Position numbers and translations under genes: made by a program
Shown here: positions 27,041 through 38,342 of the stretch, one piece after another
Layout of the letters: each line of letters opens with the position of its first letter
Numbering within the stretch: position 1 is the stretch's first letter
Assembly: GCA_001632425.1 (NCBI GenBank)
Contig: KV425566.1
Location: 248,001-312,000 of the forward strand
DNA length: 64,000 bases
Reading direction: 5' to 3'
Source of the DNA: Neolentinus lepideus HHB14362 ss-1
Taxonomy: Eukaryota; Basidiomycota; Agaricomycetes; Gloeophyllales; Gloeophyllaceae
Notes under the pieces: generated by a model
Told to the model about the DNA's origin: nothing
The model's input: the letters and a program-made list of their open reading frames with translations, nothing else
Databases searched by the model: none

Positions 27041-28424
27041 TCACGCCACGGTATGGTGCCAATGACTCGCTGTCCTTCCGGGATTGCAATATTTCCCGTT
27101 TTTGCCAATTCCTTCCCTGTGCCGGAAGAGGGCGTCAAGGCGCGAGAATGTCTTCCCACATCGCTCGCAAGTCACCCTTCTTGAGCGTTGCAGGGCAAGC
27201 GCTCTAGAGGGGCTTAGTACACCTGCGCTCACCCAGCTCTCCTCAATCTGGGCGTGAGAGGTGGCGATGTGGCGGCGCGCGTCTGATGCCCGAGTGAAGG
27301 TCTCTGGGCAGTCCATCTGTTTCGTGAAAGGGTTCACGTAAGGACACGGGTAGAGCTTCGCCATCTCCTGCTTCTTGTTTAGACGAATAGCTTGCTTACG
27401 GTCCTCAGTGGGAGAACTCTGCGCAGTCGCGAGGTGAGAACGATCCAGCAATGTATGTCTATCAAGACTGCCGTAAGTTGCGGACATCTTGACCCAGCCA
27501 GCGGAGACTTGTGGCCCATTGGGTGAGATGCTCGAGTCCGAATAATCCGGTACGGAAGGAGAAGGCAGATCCATGTAACTGGGCAATGCAGATGACCGCT
27601 GAAGCTGGAGAGACGATCTTCCCATTCGAACAGAGTGAGCCGGCTGTAAATCTGTGTCGAAGGACTGTTGTCGTGTGGATGTTAGCGGCTGCTCCCTGGC
27701 CGCTCCCTGGATATAGGAGCGTACTGGGGGAGGAGATTGCCGCCGTTCGAACGAATATAGGTGTGGCATGTCGTACTCGTGGTGGGGTACACTTGTCGTG
27801 GGAACACTTTGCATCCTCTCCTGATTAAGAGAGCCGACTGCTGAACCGTAATGATGTGATGGAGTGAATGAGGCGTACGAGCTCTCATTCTGGGCGGTGA
27901 CGAAGTTGTACATATCGTCGGGGGAGTGGTAATGGCTGTGCGTCGCAACACCAACGACGGAGTTCGTTGTGATATTAGTAGAATCGCGTGGCCCCGGAGG
28001 CCATCCAGCCCATGCATCGTTCGCTGAAGCTACACGAGAATTCGTATGGCCGTGTAATAGCTGGGTCGAGCTTCCAGTTACGATTTGCGGCGTGTCGTGT
28101 GCCAAGCCCAAAGCCTGTCAACAATATTCTGCGTCAGCCGACGCCACGGTCACGAATGGCAGCAGAAGAAAGTCAGCTCACCTCAACACTAACACCAGAC
28201 TCCGTCCTCACGTTGGATGGGGCGGTGTATTGGTGTTGGGCTTCGTGATGCGTTGAGGCGTTCCCGTATCCGCAGGGTCCTACAAGCTGATACTTGTTGA
28301 GCTCGTAGCGAGGTGGCCCTAGTTCGCTCAAGGTCTGTTGGGCTGCAGACATATAGACCACCGCTGACCGGAGACTTCGGCTATCGATATTGGTCTCGGG
28401 CCATGGGGCGGAAGTGGCGCTCAT
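27041..28424 (-). CDS. C2H2-like zinc-finger protein, probable transcription factor
   Basis: Two exons, about 430 aa. The N-terminal 300 residues are Ser/Pro/Tyr-rich with no domain, as in many fungal regulators. Near the C-terminus there are two zinc-finger-like units: YPCPYVNPFTKQMDCPETFT followed by RASDARRHIATSH, and VTCERCGKTFSRLDALFRHR followed by KYC. The first has an unusually long Cys-Cys spacing, and the second ends in a late Cys rather than a second His. The single intron (donor GTGAGC after codons for SGVSVE) is short. The start at 28424 follows an upstream in-frame region lacking support. DNA target unknown. Confidence 0.78.
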
Positions 28425-28847
28425 TTCGATCTGGCGTAATAAACTAGTAAAACACAAGCGTTTCTAGAAAACAGAATGGTCTTACCGGTAGCCTCGGTTG
28501 TGTCAAGCGGTTCTGTGATGCACGGACAAGGTCAAGAGCAATTGGGGGCTTCCCAGGGGAGAGCGGGTCGCTGTAAACAATGCAGTGAGCCTACCTGAAC
28601 GATGATATATGATCGGTTGATTTATATGGACCCATGTATGCACTTCGAGAACGTCCCACCATTGATCTGTTCAAAGCTGCGAATAGGCGCCGTCCCTTCA
28701 AACTCAGTCCCGTCAGTCACAACATCCGACAAACCCAGAGCTCCTCAAACATCAAAAGGTCCGTCAAAATTCATAATAGCTTATTCCTCATATAAACTAC
28801 CAATGAAGTAGCAGACAATAAGGTGCGCCGTTACTAGGATGTTACAA
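28425..28847. other. zinc-finger gene promoter / CMR1 3' region
   Basis: 423 bp between two minus-strand genes. No RNA gene or repeat is seen. Confidence 0.4.
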
Positions 28848-31301
28848 TCACGGTTCGGGCAAGGCCCAGAGAACACAACGACCACTGGCATTGCCGCTCG
28901 CGGCCCGTTCGACAATGCTGGGATGTGAACAAGTTACCGCCTGCACGGCCGAGATTCTAGATTGTGGGTCAAGGTTAGTAAGTCTGCTTAATCAGGAAGC
29001 GAGAAAGGTAATGGCACTGACTTCTGGCGATCGGAAAGTTTAGTGACGAGATCTCCCTATAAGAAGGGGGTTCAATTCTGGAATACCGGAACAAGAAAGT
29101 AAGACAGGGTCCGAGGAGCTTACTTTGCAAGAATATATATCCAGGGAATGGTCCATATTTCCAATCTGAGTATATAATATGTGAACACGGAAAGTTGGCC
29201 GTTATGGCACCATGCTTACAGTAAAGTGTGGGTAGACGTCTGGGTTGGGCGTCCACTGGGCCTTGAGAATGGTCAACCACTTGCCCTGGAGGAAGCACGA
29301 ATTAGGCGCCTAAATAGTGTTTCGGTCCGTGCCGGCGACGCACCGTCTGACAATTGTGTCGGATCTGACTATAAGGCCTAAAGGAAGGAAGTGTTGTACT
29401 CTTATCAAGGACGGGCGGTCTGATATCCCAAACTAACGGTCCAACCATTGAGCTAGGATACGTCGAAGATTAACCAGGACGTACTGCGCAGAGTGTCATC
29501 ATACGACGTGCTGACAATACTCCTCCCTCTCGGATCCCAGTAAGCAGAGCTGACCGACTTGCCATGGACCCACTCAGCACGTAAACACCCCCTTCCCGGC
29601 TTGGACTTGACAAACTGTTCTATCTCCTCAGCACCGTACTCCTCGGGGGAGTCTCCATCATCACCCACGGCGACGCGCGAACGTGATGAGACCGGCGACG
29701 ACGGCGGGGGAGTAAGCAGCGCACCCGCCCTGCTAGACGCTGACATCGCCTGCAGCTTCCTCGCATCCCACAATCTGTCAAGATCCGCAAATCAGCACGT
29801 GCTCACATCATTGTGGGTCCCTGATCGGTCCAGCGGGCATGCAGGAGATGGATGCGTCGCACGCACCTCAGGGCTCTGCTGTTTGACGCCGTGAGCAGAT
29901 AGTACGGGGTCGCCGGATTGACGCTCACGCAGCCAATCTTCTGGTCGGAGAGGCCGTACCACCTGGCTCGCGAAGGGTGCTCCCTGAGATCAAGATGGCT
30001 GACACCGCCCTGCGCATCAGATAGCCACATCTCGTGCCCCGCAGGCGGGAGATCGATACTCGATATTAGCACATCCTCCGTCGAGTATACTTCCCTCGAA
30101 ACTCCTGTGGTGAGGTCGAGATCGCGGATGGTGCAATCATAAGCACTCGTGAAGACCTGGGAACAAAGAAGCATAAGCATCAGAAGCATCGTGTGCAGTC
30201 CCGATGCCCGACTCGGAGGACAGTCGGAGGGTCCGAGGTTCCACAGCAACTTGAAGCACGGTAACTTGAATAAATGGCTCTCGCTTACATGATTAGAGTC
30301 CAGTGGATCAAGCTTCACTGCTGAGATGGATGACTTGGATGTTGCGGGCCAGTGGACCTGCAGGCGCCAATACTTGCCGTCGCCGGTGTTATCTCCCACA
30401 GAGGCCTCTCCGTCGTCGTCCGCGACCTCGTCAGGCGCCGCACGGGCATCCCAAATACCCAGCTGACCATGCTTATCTACATAGAGAAAGTATTAGCATT
30501 AGCATACTATGAGTAAGGAATGAAGAACACAGGATAATCCCAGTCCACCTTACCTCCGAACAAAACGATATCCTTGCTGACTTCAGGATGGTATACCGCG
30601 CTGTACACCCTATCTTGCGTCACCTTCGCCCGCGCAACGACCCTCATCCTCCGCAGCCTCCCCCTCAACTCAGCCAGCTCGCTCTCCTCCTTCTCCTCGT
30701 CACCGTCGAACACGAACGCATCCTGCGCCCCGGCCCTTCTCACGTGCGACGTCTTCCCCACCTCCTCCATGACCGCCTCAAAGCTCGCGACGTCCTCGGG
30801 CTCCTCACCGTCGAGGAGGGTCTTCAAGTCCAGATCCTGGTGCCGCGGCTTCCGCGCCTCCCGCGCCCGCTCCTCAGCCTCCAACCGCTCTTCCTCCTCC
30901 TTCCTCCGCCTCTCCTCTTCCTCTTTCTACACCTAGTCAGCCCCACCATTTTTGCACACACACACACACATCAACCAACTCACCTCCCTCATCCTCCTCT
31001 CCTCCGGGCTCTCACGCGGGTCCGCCGCCCCCGCCCGCCTCAAGCGCGTCGACTGCCTCCGCGGCGCTTCCTCCTCGCGCTTCCGCTTCTTCGCCGCCTG
31101 CACCGGCTTGGCTTTCGACTTGTCCTCTTTCGCAGTCGACGGCAGCCCGAGCGAGGAGACCGCGCCCTTGAAGTCGAGCTCCTCCAGCAGGGCCCGGTTC
31201 TTCGCGATGTTGGCCTCGCGTTCGAGTTCGCTAAAGTTGTGTTAATGTTGATACGTATCTACTTTGGGAATATAGGGTACGCACTATGCTGTCTTCGGCA
31301 T
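28848..31301 (-). CDS. CMR1: WD40 DNA damage-binding protein CMR1 (YDL156W, WDR76-like)
   Basis: Nuclear WD40 protein of the DDB2/WDR76 family, linked in yeast to replication stress and protein quality control. Exon 1 starts MPKTAYELEREANIAKNRAL, the family N-terminus. Next are basic nuclear-localisation-type runs (KKRKREEEAPRRQSTRLRR) and an Arg/Glu coiled coil. WD repeats include GGDKHGQLGIWDARA, VFTSAYDCTIRDLDL, AQGGVSHLDLREHP, SNSRALRLWDARKLQ and IVSTSYDDTLRIWDIRPP. The family-specific RHNCQTGKWLTILKAQWTPN and PHFTIGNMDHSLDIYS come from small exons at 29000-29300, and the end is SGRCVLWALPEP. A Ser/Pro-rich insert interrupts one blade. A (CA)n microsatellite lies in an intron at 30955-30970. 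Confidence 0.92.
30955..30970 (+). repeat. (CA)n microsatellite
   Basis: Eight CA units, within an intron of CMR1. Confidence 0.9.
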
Positions 31302-31744
31302 TGTGAAGGTATTCAAGATATAGATGTAGATAGTCGAGGTAGATATATGCGCAACGATGATGGTCGAACTAACGCGCGCCGTGTCACGCGGCTAATTGAA
31401 GTGACGTCACGCGTCTTTTTCGCGTCAACCTCTCACAGCGGCGTGCGTTCAAGATGCATTCAGTTCCTCACATGACAACAAATTTTAGATAGGAATGTGC
31501 AGGTTGGACGAGCCGTAGAGAATATGTCGTTCTGTGTCGGGGCTCCCAACAAAATGCAAGAGAGAGCGCGCTTGGGAGACAGTAAGGAACATGTGGGTGT
31601 GCGCATTCCCTCTCTCCCTCTCGCACAGATCCTTGACGCCCAGCGAAAAGGGAGGGCAATATACACAAGAGTAACATAGTGCTTCAAGTCCGAGATCGTA
31701 GAACAGGCTAGGAAAGGAAGAACAAGAAGGTCACACCTCATCTC
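31302..31744. other. CMR1 promoter / AIM34-like 3' region
   Basis: 443 bp between two minus-strand genes. GTGACGTCACGCG, containing the palindrome TGACGTCA (a CRE/ATF-type site), lies about 100 bp upstream of the CMR1 start (around 31400). No gene is seen. Confidence 0.5.
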
Positions 31745-32694
31745 TTAGCTGTTCACCCCGCCGGCCAGCCATCCACCGAACAGCAACCCAATAAGTATCC
31801 AAACACCCCTCTTCTCTTGTCCATCCAGCTTCCTCTCATAATTCTTCTCTGCACCGCTCGTCTCCGTTGCCTCCGGCACACCCAATTCACTCAAGACCCT
31901 CTTAGCCTCCTTCGTCCGCTCGGGGAGTTTTAGTCCCTCCGGCGGGATGCCGATGTCGTCAGCGAGGTCACGCCAGAGGGCGGAGATAGCGTATGGTGAG
32001 GAGGAGGGTGCCGGAGAAGATGGTGGGGGTTGGGAGGGTTCTTCCAATTCGTAAGCCTCGCCAGAGGGCCCGCCGCCGTGGTGCGTGGCAGATCCGCCTA
32101 CAACAAGCAGTTTGGGTGCTGCGGGTGCTGCGGGCTCTGCGACAGCAGCATGGGGAGTCTTTTCGAGTGATGACTCCCAGAAGTCGGGGGTAGAGGGCTA
32201 TAAAGGCGACGCGGTGTTAGAGAACGCAAGGAAGAACAGCGGAACAGACATACGATTTGGACCGGAAGCTCAGGGTCAGGGGTAGACAGATCTGGGAGCT
32301 TCACAGCAATGAAATCTTGAGGGAGAGGCGGGGGCGGGGGTTGTGCGGTTCCCGGGATGCCGGGAACGTTGGTGGTGGAGGCCTTCCGGGCCTGACCGGC
32401 GGGCGACGCGGGGGAGGGCGTCGGCGCAACGAGGTCTATACCCCGCTGCTGCTCATACTCCTGCATGCGCGTGATGAGCGTGGCCTTGTTCCCCTTTCTA
32501 CCAAACACGAGTCAGAGCAATGGCATGACGGACGAGAAGGGTGCATACTGGGAGAGACCATGCTTTCTGAGTGCGGCCTTGATGTCTGCAAGGGACTCGT
32601 TCTGCCAGTCGCGGTTGAGCAGAACGGTGGAGACGAGTGTCCTGCGACTGGCAGGCCTAGCGAGGGCAGAGGAGCGGGAGACGAGGCGCAACAT
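31745..32694 (-). CDS. AIM34: mitochondrial SAP-domain protein, AIM34-like
   Basis: About 280 aa in three to four exons. The N-terminus (MLRLVSRSSALARPASRRTL) is a classic Arg/Ser presequence for mitochondria. A SAP domain follows (LADIKAALRKHGLSQKGNKA then TLITRMQEYE), as in yeast Aim34. The middle is Pro/Ala-rich and disordered. Near the C-terminus are a charged helix (LPERTKEAKRVLSELG) and one transmembrane segment (GVWILIGLLFGGWLAGGV) just before the stop. A SAP module usually binds DNA or RNA. With the C-terminal anchor it may tether mtDNA to the inner membrane, which is inference. Start is the first Met, divergent from the next gene by 401 bp. Confidence 0.8.
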
Positions 32695-33095
32695 GGCTGG
32701 AGGCAGGCTGGAGGCGAGCAGTTCTAAATTATTTGTTACGCCACGTGGAATGACGTTGACTGTGACTGCCTTTTATGGGACGTTTAATTAGTAGCAGTTG
32801 CTCTATCGATGGATAGGATTGAACACGGCGGCAAAGACAATGGCAATGCATTGATATCAGGGACTATTACCGGGATTGCCAGTTACTACTACTATTAGTA
32901 TCAGCCCTTGGCCCCGATTGTCTGCCTCGTGTTTCCCTCGCGTGCGGGATCTAAATCGCTGCCATCCTTTCCAGGAAAATGACTCTTGCTCTCTCTCTAA
33001 AACACCCTGACTGGTTCCCTATACATATCCCAGCTCTATCCCCGCTAGACTTCACAGACTTCCTTAGTCTTCCTCGTTAACATAGCTATCGCGCC
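32695..33095. promoter_or_regulatory. divergent promoter region AIM34-like / orphan gene
   Basis: 401 bp separate the two divergent start codons, so both promoters must lie here. Pyrimidine-rich tracts precede the plus-strand start. No clear TATA box. Confidence 0.5.
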
Positions 33096-35031
33096 ATGCT
33101 TCTGTCTCCTGCGTGAGTCCTTACATTGCATCCGAGTCTGACTCGAGTTCACTGACTTTTCGCTTTCCTCGACTGCCACCACAGTTCCACCAGCTCCAGT
33201 TTGCCTTCTCTCTGGGGCAAGATCAAAGGTGGCGGAGGGACCCCCAAGGGCAACGTGGATATCAACCAACGCCAGCAGCAGATGGCATTGGCGCGTCAGC
33301 GGCTGCTGACTTTGTCGTTTGGGGACATGGAGACGGTGCGGATGGTGAGTGTCCCGTGATATCAGACCATATGCGGGATTGAGATCAACGACGGGCAGCT
33401 TCCCAACAGCTTTGTGGTATGTGGCAGCATGCCACCTTCCTACGAGTATATTTATTGTGACCCTCCGCTCAGGACTTGGAAGCGTTAGCAAGAGACTGGG
33501 CGAAACCTCCACCGGATGCTATCTTCAGTTTGCGAGTGCCCGTCGAATATGCATCCCTCCACGCAGCCGTACGTCGGGTCTACTTTGTGACCTGATCTCT
33601 GAACTGACATTTATCCTATCACAGCGATTAGTATCGGGCCCATACATCTACGTGCGATCATCTCTCCAGCTACTCATCTCGATCGTGTATTAATTTGGAT
33701 ATCGCAGCTGACGGGGGAGGATTCGTACCAGATCGCTATTATGGGTGTGCAAGGTCTTCGAGTGGAGATCGTCAGCGATGCACCACCTCCACCAGAAGAA
33801 GAGCCTCGGTAAGTTCTGACCACTGCAAGGACAATCTCCTCTCATAGCTAATCTGCGCCGCTCAACTCACAGACCTCCAACACCGCCGTAAGCCCCACTC
33901 CGACTTTGCAAGAAATAATATTCATCTGACACCCTTCAGGCCCCCGCCCGTTCTCGAAATGCCAGCCGTCTTCAGCCTGGAACTCGTCCCAGGCCAAACC
34001 GTCGCTCTCGAAACAACCGTCGCCTCCGACGGCGACCTCGACATGGCGCGCACGGAAGACGGCACCATGGTCGAGGGCCAATTCTGGGGCAAGCTCAGCA
34101 TCGTGCACACTCCCGACACCCACAAGATGGAGTTCTCCGGCACACGCCTCCCCACTCCGGACGAATCCGCGCCCACGCCCGCAGCGATCACCAACGGCAT
34201 CAGCATCACCGACCTGGTGGTCAACACGAAGGCCCTCACGAAATTGGCGGTGGTCGCGAAGCCGGCGACGGCCAAGTGCCACTTGAGCTTGCTCCCTCCC
34301 GCGCAGCAGTACTGCGACGTGTACCTGACGTTCTCGCAGTATTGGAAGATGGGGCTGACGTGGCCGCCCGCGGAAAGTGTGGAGGATAACAAGGTCAAGT
34401 ATTTCTTGCGGGTGCATCCGGGCGGGGCGATGGAGCACTTTGAAAGCATGATGGTATCGACGAGTATTTACTATGAGGCGATGTCAGCTGGTCTTATTTC
34501 CATGTGAAGTAGGATTTTTGCTGACGTTGTGGTTTGGGGACAGACCTGATGCGGACCTGCTCGACCCGAACGAGCTGCTGGCGCCGCGGAACAGCTACGC
34601 GATGCCCTTCCGCGACTTTGTCAACCACCTCCAAGAAGTCCTCGACAAGCTCGGTCTCTCCATGCACGCGCGGAGCAACTTTATCAAGTACGTTCTATCC
34701 TCTGATTCGCTTGATCAAACCTGATTCCCTTCCCCCCCTGCGCAGCAACAACCTTTCGCAGTTCGCGAATCACCGCAACATCGCGTACAGGTTCCTGTCG
34801 CCCTCGCGGATAGCGGCGGCGATCGACATCTCCGTCACGGCCGAGTTGTGCGTGTTCAACCGCCTGTTCCTCATGTTCCGCGGCGTCACCGACGACGACC
34901 TGCTCAACTGGGCGGGCGCGGGCGAGAAGGAGGCGCTCAATGTCAACTGGGGCGCGATTGTGGGCTTGCCGGAGTCGACGGAGACGGGCGTGTTTAGGGT
35001 CCTCGAGACGAGTGTGCTGGAGCTGACGTAA
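33096..35031 (+). CDS. conserved orphan protein (fungal family, no named domain)
   Basis: About 430 aa from roughly eight exons. I recall similar sequences in other fungi but no function. N-terminal half: SLWGKIKGGGGTPKGNVDIN, RQRLLTLSFGDMETVRM, then LEALARDWAKPPPDAIFSLR. Middle: FSLELVPGQTVALETTVASD, CDVYLTFSQYWKMGLTWPP and VKYFLRVHPGGAMEHF. C-terminal: FRDFVNHLQEVLDKLGLSMH, ARSNFINNNLSQFANHRNIA, YRFLSPSRI and NRLFLMFRGV. Introns of about 39-60 nt were placed by frame continuity: one near 33357-33395 is only about 39 nt and one at 34507-34546 about 40 nt. The alternating strand-like Val/Thr patterns suggest a beta-rich fold. An adaptor-complex mu subunit was considered and dropped. Confidence 0.75.
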
Positions 35032-35482
35032 GTAGGGTGAGATGCGCGTGGACAAGACTCCCCCCTCTCTCTGCCTTGCTTTGACTGGTACGATCACCAC
35101 GACGCGCGCTTGGTTGATTGCTCTTTTCTTATTCATATCTACGATACCATCGCTCTGCTGTGCTTTACATTTTGTTATTCCCTTGCACTTCTGTGTTCAT
35201 ATCTTCTGTCTCTCTCGCAGGTCTGACCTCATCTCGTTTTCGTGCTAATGCATGTCTCGCTACGCTAGTGCTGTACCCCCTCAACACCTACTGTATCATT
35301 GGCTCATTCCTCTTCTATCCTCTCTAGATCTGTCTCATCGGTAGCGTATTGGTCATGTATGCTATACTCTCTTGCTTTCTCGACAAAATGATATCCAATT
35401 TTTCTTCCTCGCTCTGGAATACTGTGCTTTTGTGGGTGAGAAAGTACGACAAGCGATACACTCCGATACTCTGGGGATGGAA
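35032..35482. other. convergent 3' intergenic region
   Basis: T/C-rich sequence downstream of the orphan gene (+) and of the MFS transporter (-). Nothing else is recognised. Confidence 0.4.
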
Positions 35483-37416
35483 TTACAAACTCATCTTTCC
35501 CCGCGTCTCTATCGGGAACAAGCACATAGCCACAAACGCAGCGAGAATCAGCGACCCAGCAGCATACACCGGCGCATTCGGGTTCGCTCTCCCAGCATTG
35601 ACCGCAACGATGGGCGCACAAAGGCCCGTGATCCGGTTAACAAACGACGCAATCCCTGTCCCCGTTCCCCGATTCGGCGCGGGGAACACCTCCGGCGTGT
35701 ACGCATACAGCACGCCGTACATAATATTCTGGAAGAAGCTCTCCACGCACGAGAACGCCAGCTGGTAGTTCGAATTGGCGGAGATGGTGAAGAGGAACAG
35801 GAATATGGCGCTGATGAGCGTGGACAGCGCGATGGTTCCCTTGCGCCCGACGTACGGGATGTCGACCGTGTACGCGCCGATGACGGAGCCGGGCACACCG
35901 ACGACGGACTCGATAGCGTAGTTGCGGTAGACTTGGTAGGTCGATTGCGTCTGGCCGGTTTTGCCGGCGTGCTCGAAGTACTGCGGGAGGAAGGCGTTGA
36001 AGAGGGGGTAGCCCATGCCGATGGTGGCCCAGCAGAACCAAATCAGCGCAGCTGGTTCGGGAATTAGCTGACACGTGCCGGGTGATGAGGATGGGATACT
36101 CACTTGTCAGGCCAATACGCCAGTCGGCGAAGAGAGGCATAATTCTATCTTTAGAAAATCGAGAGAAAAATCGTTGAACGATTTCAACATTCGTGAGCTT
36201 TGTCGTTTCCTGAGGCTTTTCTGGGTCACCGCCGACTTCGTCCAAGATCTCCTCAGTAAGCCATGTCTTTGACTTGTTCTTGTACGCAATCCCGTGGACC
36301 ACCGCGACAGCCTCGGCTTCTCGCCCGCGCGCAAGCAAGAATTTTGGGGACTCGAAGAGGTGGAATAAGAAAAATCGGCAGATAAACATGGCAAAGGTTA
36401 AGGCTCCAATTGTGTAAATGAAGTATCTCCAACCCTCGTTGGTCGGATAATTGGGGATAAAGCCCCAAGCAACTATACACCATTAGGGTTGGGTTACCGA
36501 GAATGTCAAACACTTACTGAGGGAGGCGACGAGTTGCCCCACTGGCCACCAGACGGAAAGCAGCGTCAGGAGGTTGTTGGAGGCAAAGGGTAGGAACTCG
36601 AGAAACAGCGCTCCATCTACGGGAAGATTTCCGCCTACACCGAAGCCCATCGCCGCAAACAGGCCACACACGCCGATCCAATTGGGTGCACCGCCAGCTG
36701 CAATTCCAAACACGGAGGCAATGAACAGAGTGAAGTTAAAGGCAAAGCGTCGGCCGACAATATCGGATGCTACGCCCCAGAAGCTAGCGCCGAGACATAG
36801 ACCGACGAAAGTGGCGCATGTGGTATACCGGACAGTGTTAGAATCCACGTTGAATTCTGCGCTCAGTTGAGGCAAGCATAGTGCAATAGCCTAGGAAGTC
36901 CTCAAGTTAACTTGGACGGAACCTTCACGCCCCCGTATCGCCTGCCAAGCGTACCTGGAGCCAGAGACTAATGTGATTATTAGAACATGCCGTGCGAAAG
37001 AGCGACTGGCGCCTCAGACTCACTTGTCCGCTGCCCAGCCGAAGCCACAGAGACAGAAAAGCTCATATTGATAGCGCCCCATGCCAATGTCTTGTATAGC
37101 CTTGCTGATAAGCTTGGACTTGCCTGCGAACACATCAAACCTGATATCAAACCACAGTATAAGACTGTCACGCACGATCATAAACACTGTCATATTGAGA
37201 CGTAGAAATGTCACTGTCGATTTCCGCACGAAGTCCTTCGATTGTATATGGGCTGTGTTCTCCGATACTTTCTACTCCTGCCTCTGCGGCCTTGAGATCC
37301 CCCTTTAGACTCGTCTGACCCGGCGCATATAATGCCTGGGCTTCTTCAAGCGAGATCAGGACGCCAGGGAACTCCGATACGTCATGTTTCGCGAACGGGT
37401 TCAAGTAGTAAGGCAT
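35483..37416 (-). CDS. MFS transporter, SV2/SVOP-like
   Basis: Major facilitator superfamily permease of about 530 aa with 12 predicted spans, in the plasma membrane or an internal membrane. The N-terminal tail starts MPYYLNPFAKHDVSEFPGVL. The helix 2-3 loop has WGVASDIVGRRFAFNFTLFI (the MFS GxxxDxxGRR signature). Helices 4-5 read GLFAAMGFGVGGNLPVDGAL. The central loop has LFESPKFLLARGREAEAVAV, typical of SV2/SVOP-type proteins. The second half has GVPGSVIGAYTVDIPYVGRK, then YAYTPEVFPAPNRGTGTGI. Introns split the N-terminal third finely (36900-37170) and fall near 36473-36518 and 36055-36104. The substrate is not visible from the sequence. Confidence 0.88.
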
Positions 37417-38342
37417 AACTCCGCTGGTCCACGTTCAACTAGGAGGCGAGGGTGACGAGGAGAGAGCGAGGTCAGCGAGTCTCCCGGGAGGTAGGTATCT
37501 GCGGCCAAGCGAAATATAGAACCCCATACACGTGCGTCGTAGAGCATTGTGATCCATCAAACCAACACCAGCGGACGGGTCTAGTTAAATTTCTTTGTCG
37601 GTTATACGTCTTATCTGCAGTCTCCACCCCGAATCAATTGGACCAGAATAACTCACCGGCGGTCGTTGGTTACTCACGAGAACATAGGATCATCAGGCAG
37701 CCGACCAGTATAGCACTTTGACTGTTGTATATAGCGTCGAGGTTCTTGGCTGTCAATCAGACTAGTGGCACGAGACAGTTATTGGTTAAGTGGCGTCACA
37801 TGATGTTCTGTTACTAGTATGGTATCGCTGAGAGCGCTGCCATAAGTACGGCACCAGCATCATACTGGGTGTAGTTATCGCTGCGCGTCTGATAAGCAAA
37901 AGGCTTAGGAGAAGTAGACTGTTTTTGTACTAACGTTCCCAGTAGTATTTATCCTGTGCGATAGTGGCAAGACTGTGTCGCAGCGGGGCAGACAGGAAAA
38001 GGCTGTCAACCTAGGAGTCCATCTTATATATCGAGCGATGTTGCGGCCCAAGTGTAATATCGCGTTCATTTCGTGATTGACTGCGTCACTCGGACTCGTA
38101 ATCCGGACCGAAACAATTGGAGGTGAATAACCCGATAGGTACAACGCAGAGAATCATGCAGGAGAAGCGCAAGTTCAAAATACCGGTGCAACCCAATGCA
38201 CGATCGCAGATGATTGATGCGTACACGCAAAATGTCCCTGCCCCGCTTCATTACTACGAAAGTACGAAACGTAATACGACAAGGCAATTACAGAATAAAA
38301 TGGAGGAGCCAGTGTCCCGATTCAATCAAAGGATACAGTCGG
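37417..38342. other. intergenic region upstream of MFS gene
   Basis: 926 bp between two minus-strand genes. It holds the MFS promoter and the 3' end of the membrane-protein gene. No supported gene, RNA or repeat. Confidence 0.4.

Noticed and set aside
29405..29465. tRNA-like A box (TAGCTCAATGGTTGG on the minus strand)
   Set aside because: Stems do not pair and there is no B box. The sequence is explained as CMR1 intron end plus the coding exon for IWDIRPPVLDK.
30588..31475. 295-codon plus-strand frame
   Set aside because: It is antisense to the Arg/Glu-rich exons of CMR1, which have clear family motifs; its Leu/Pro/Arg composition is an artefact.
33959..34507. Idea that the orphan gene is an AP-3 mu or other adaptor subunit
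   Set aside because: No longin or mu-homology motifs; conserved blocks do not match adaptor signatures.
35372..36067. 231-codon plus-strand frame
   Set aside because: Antisense to the MFS transporter exon, which has clear transmembrane motifs.
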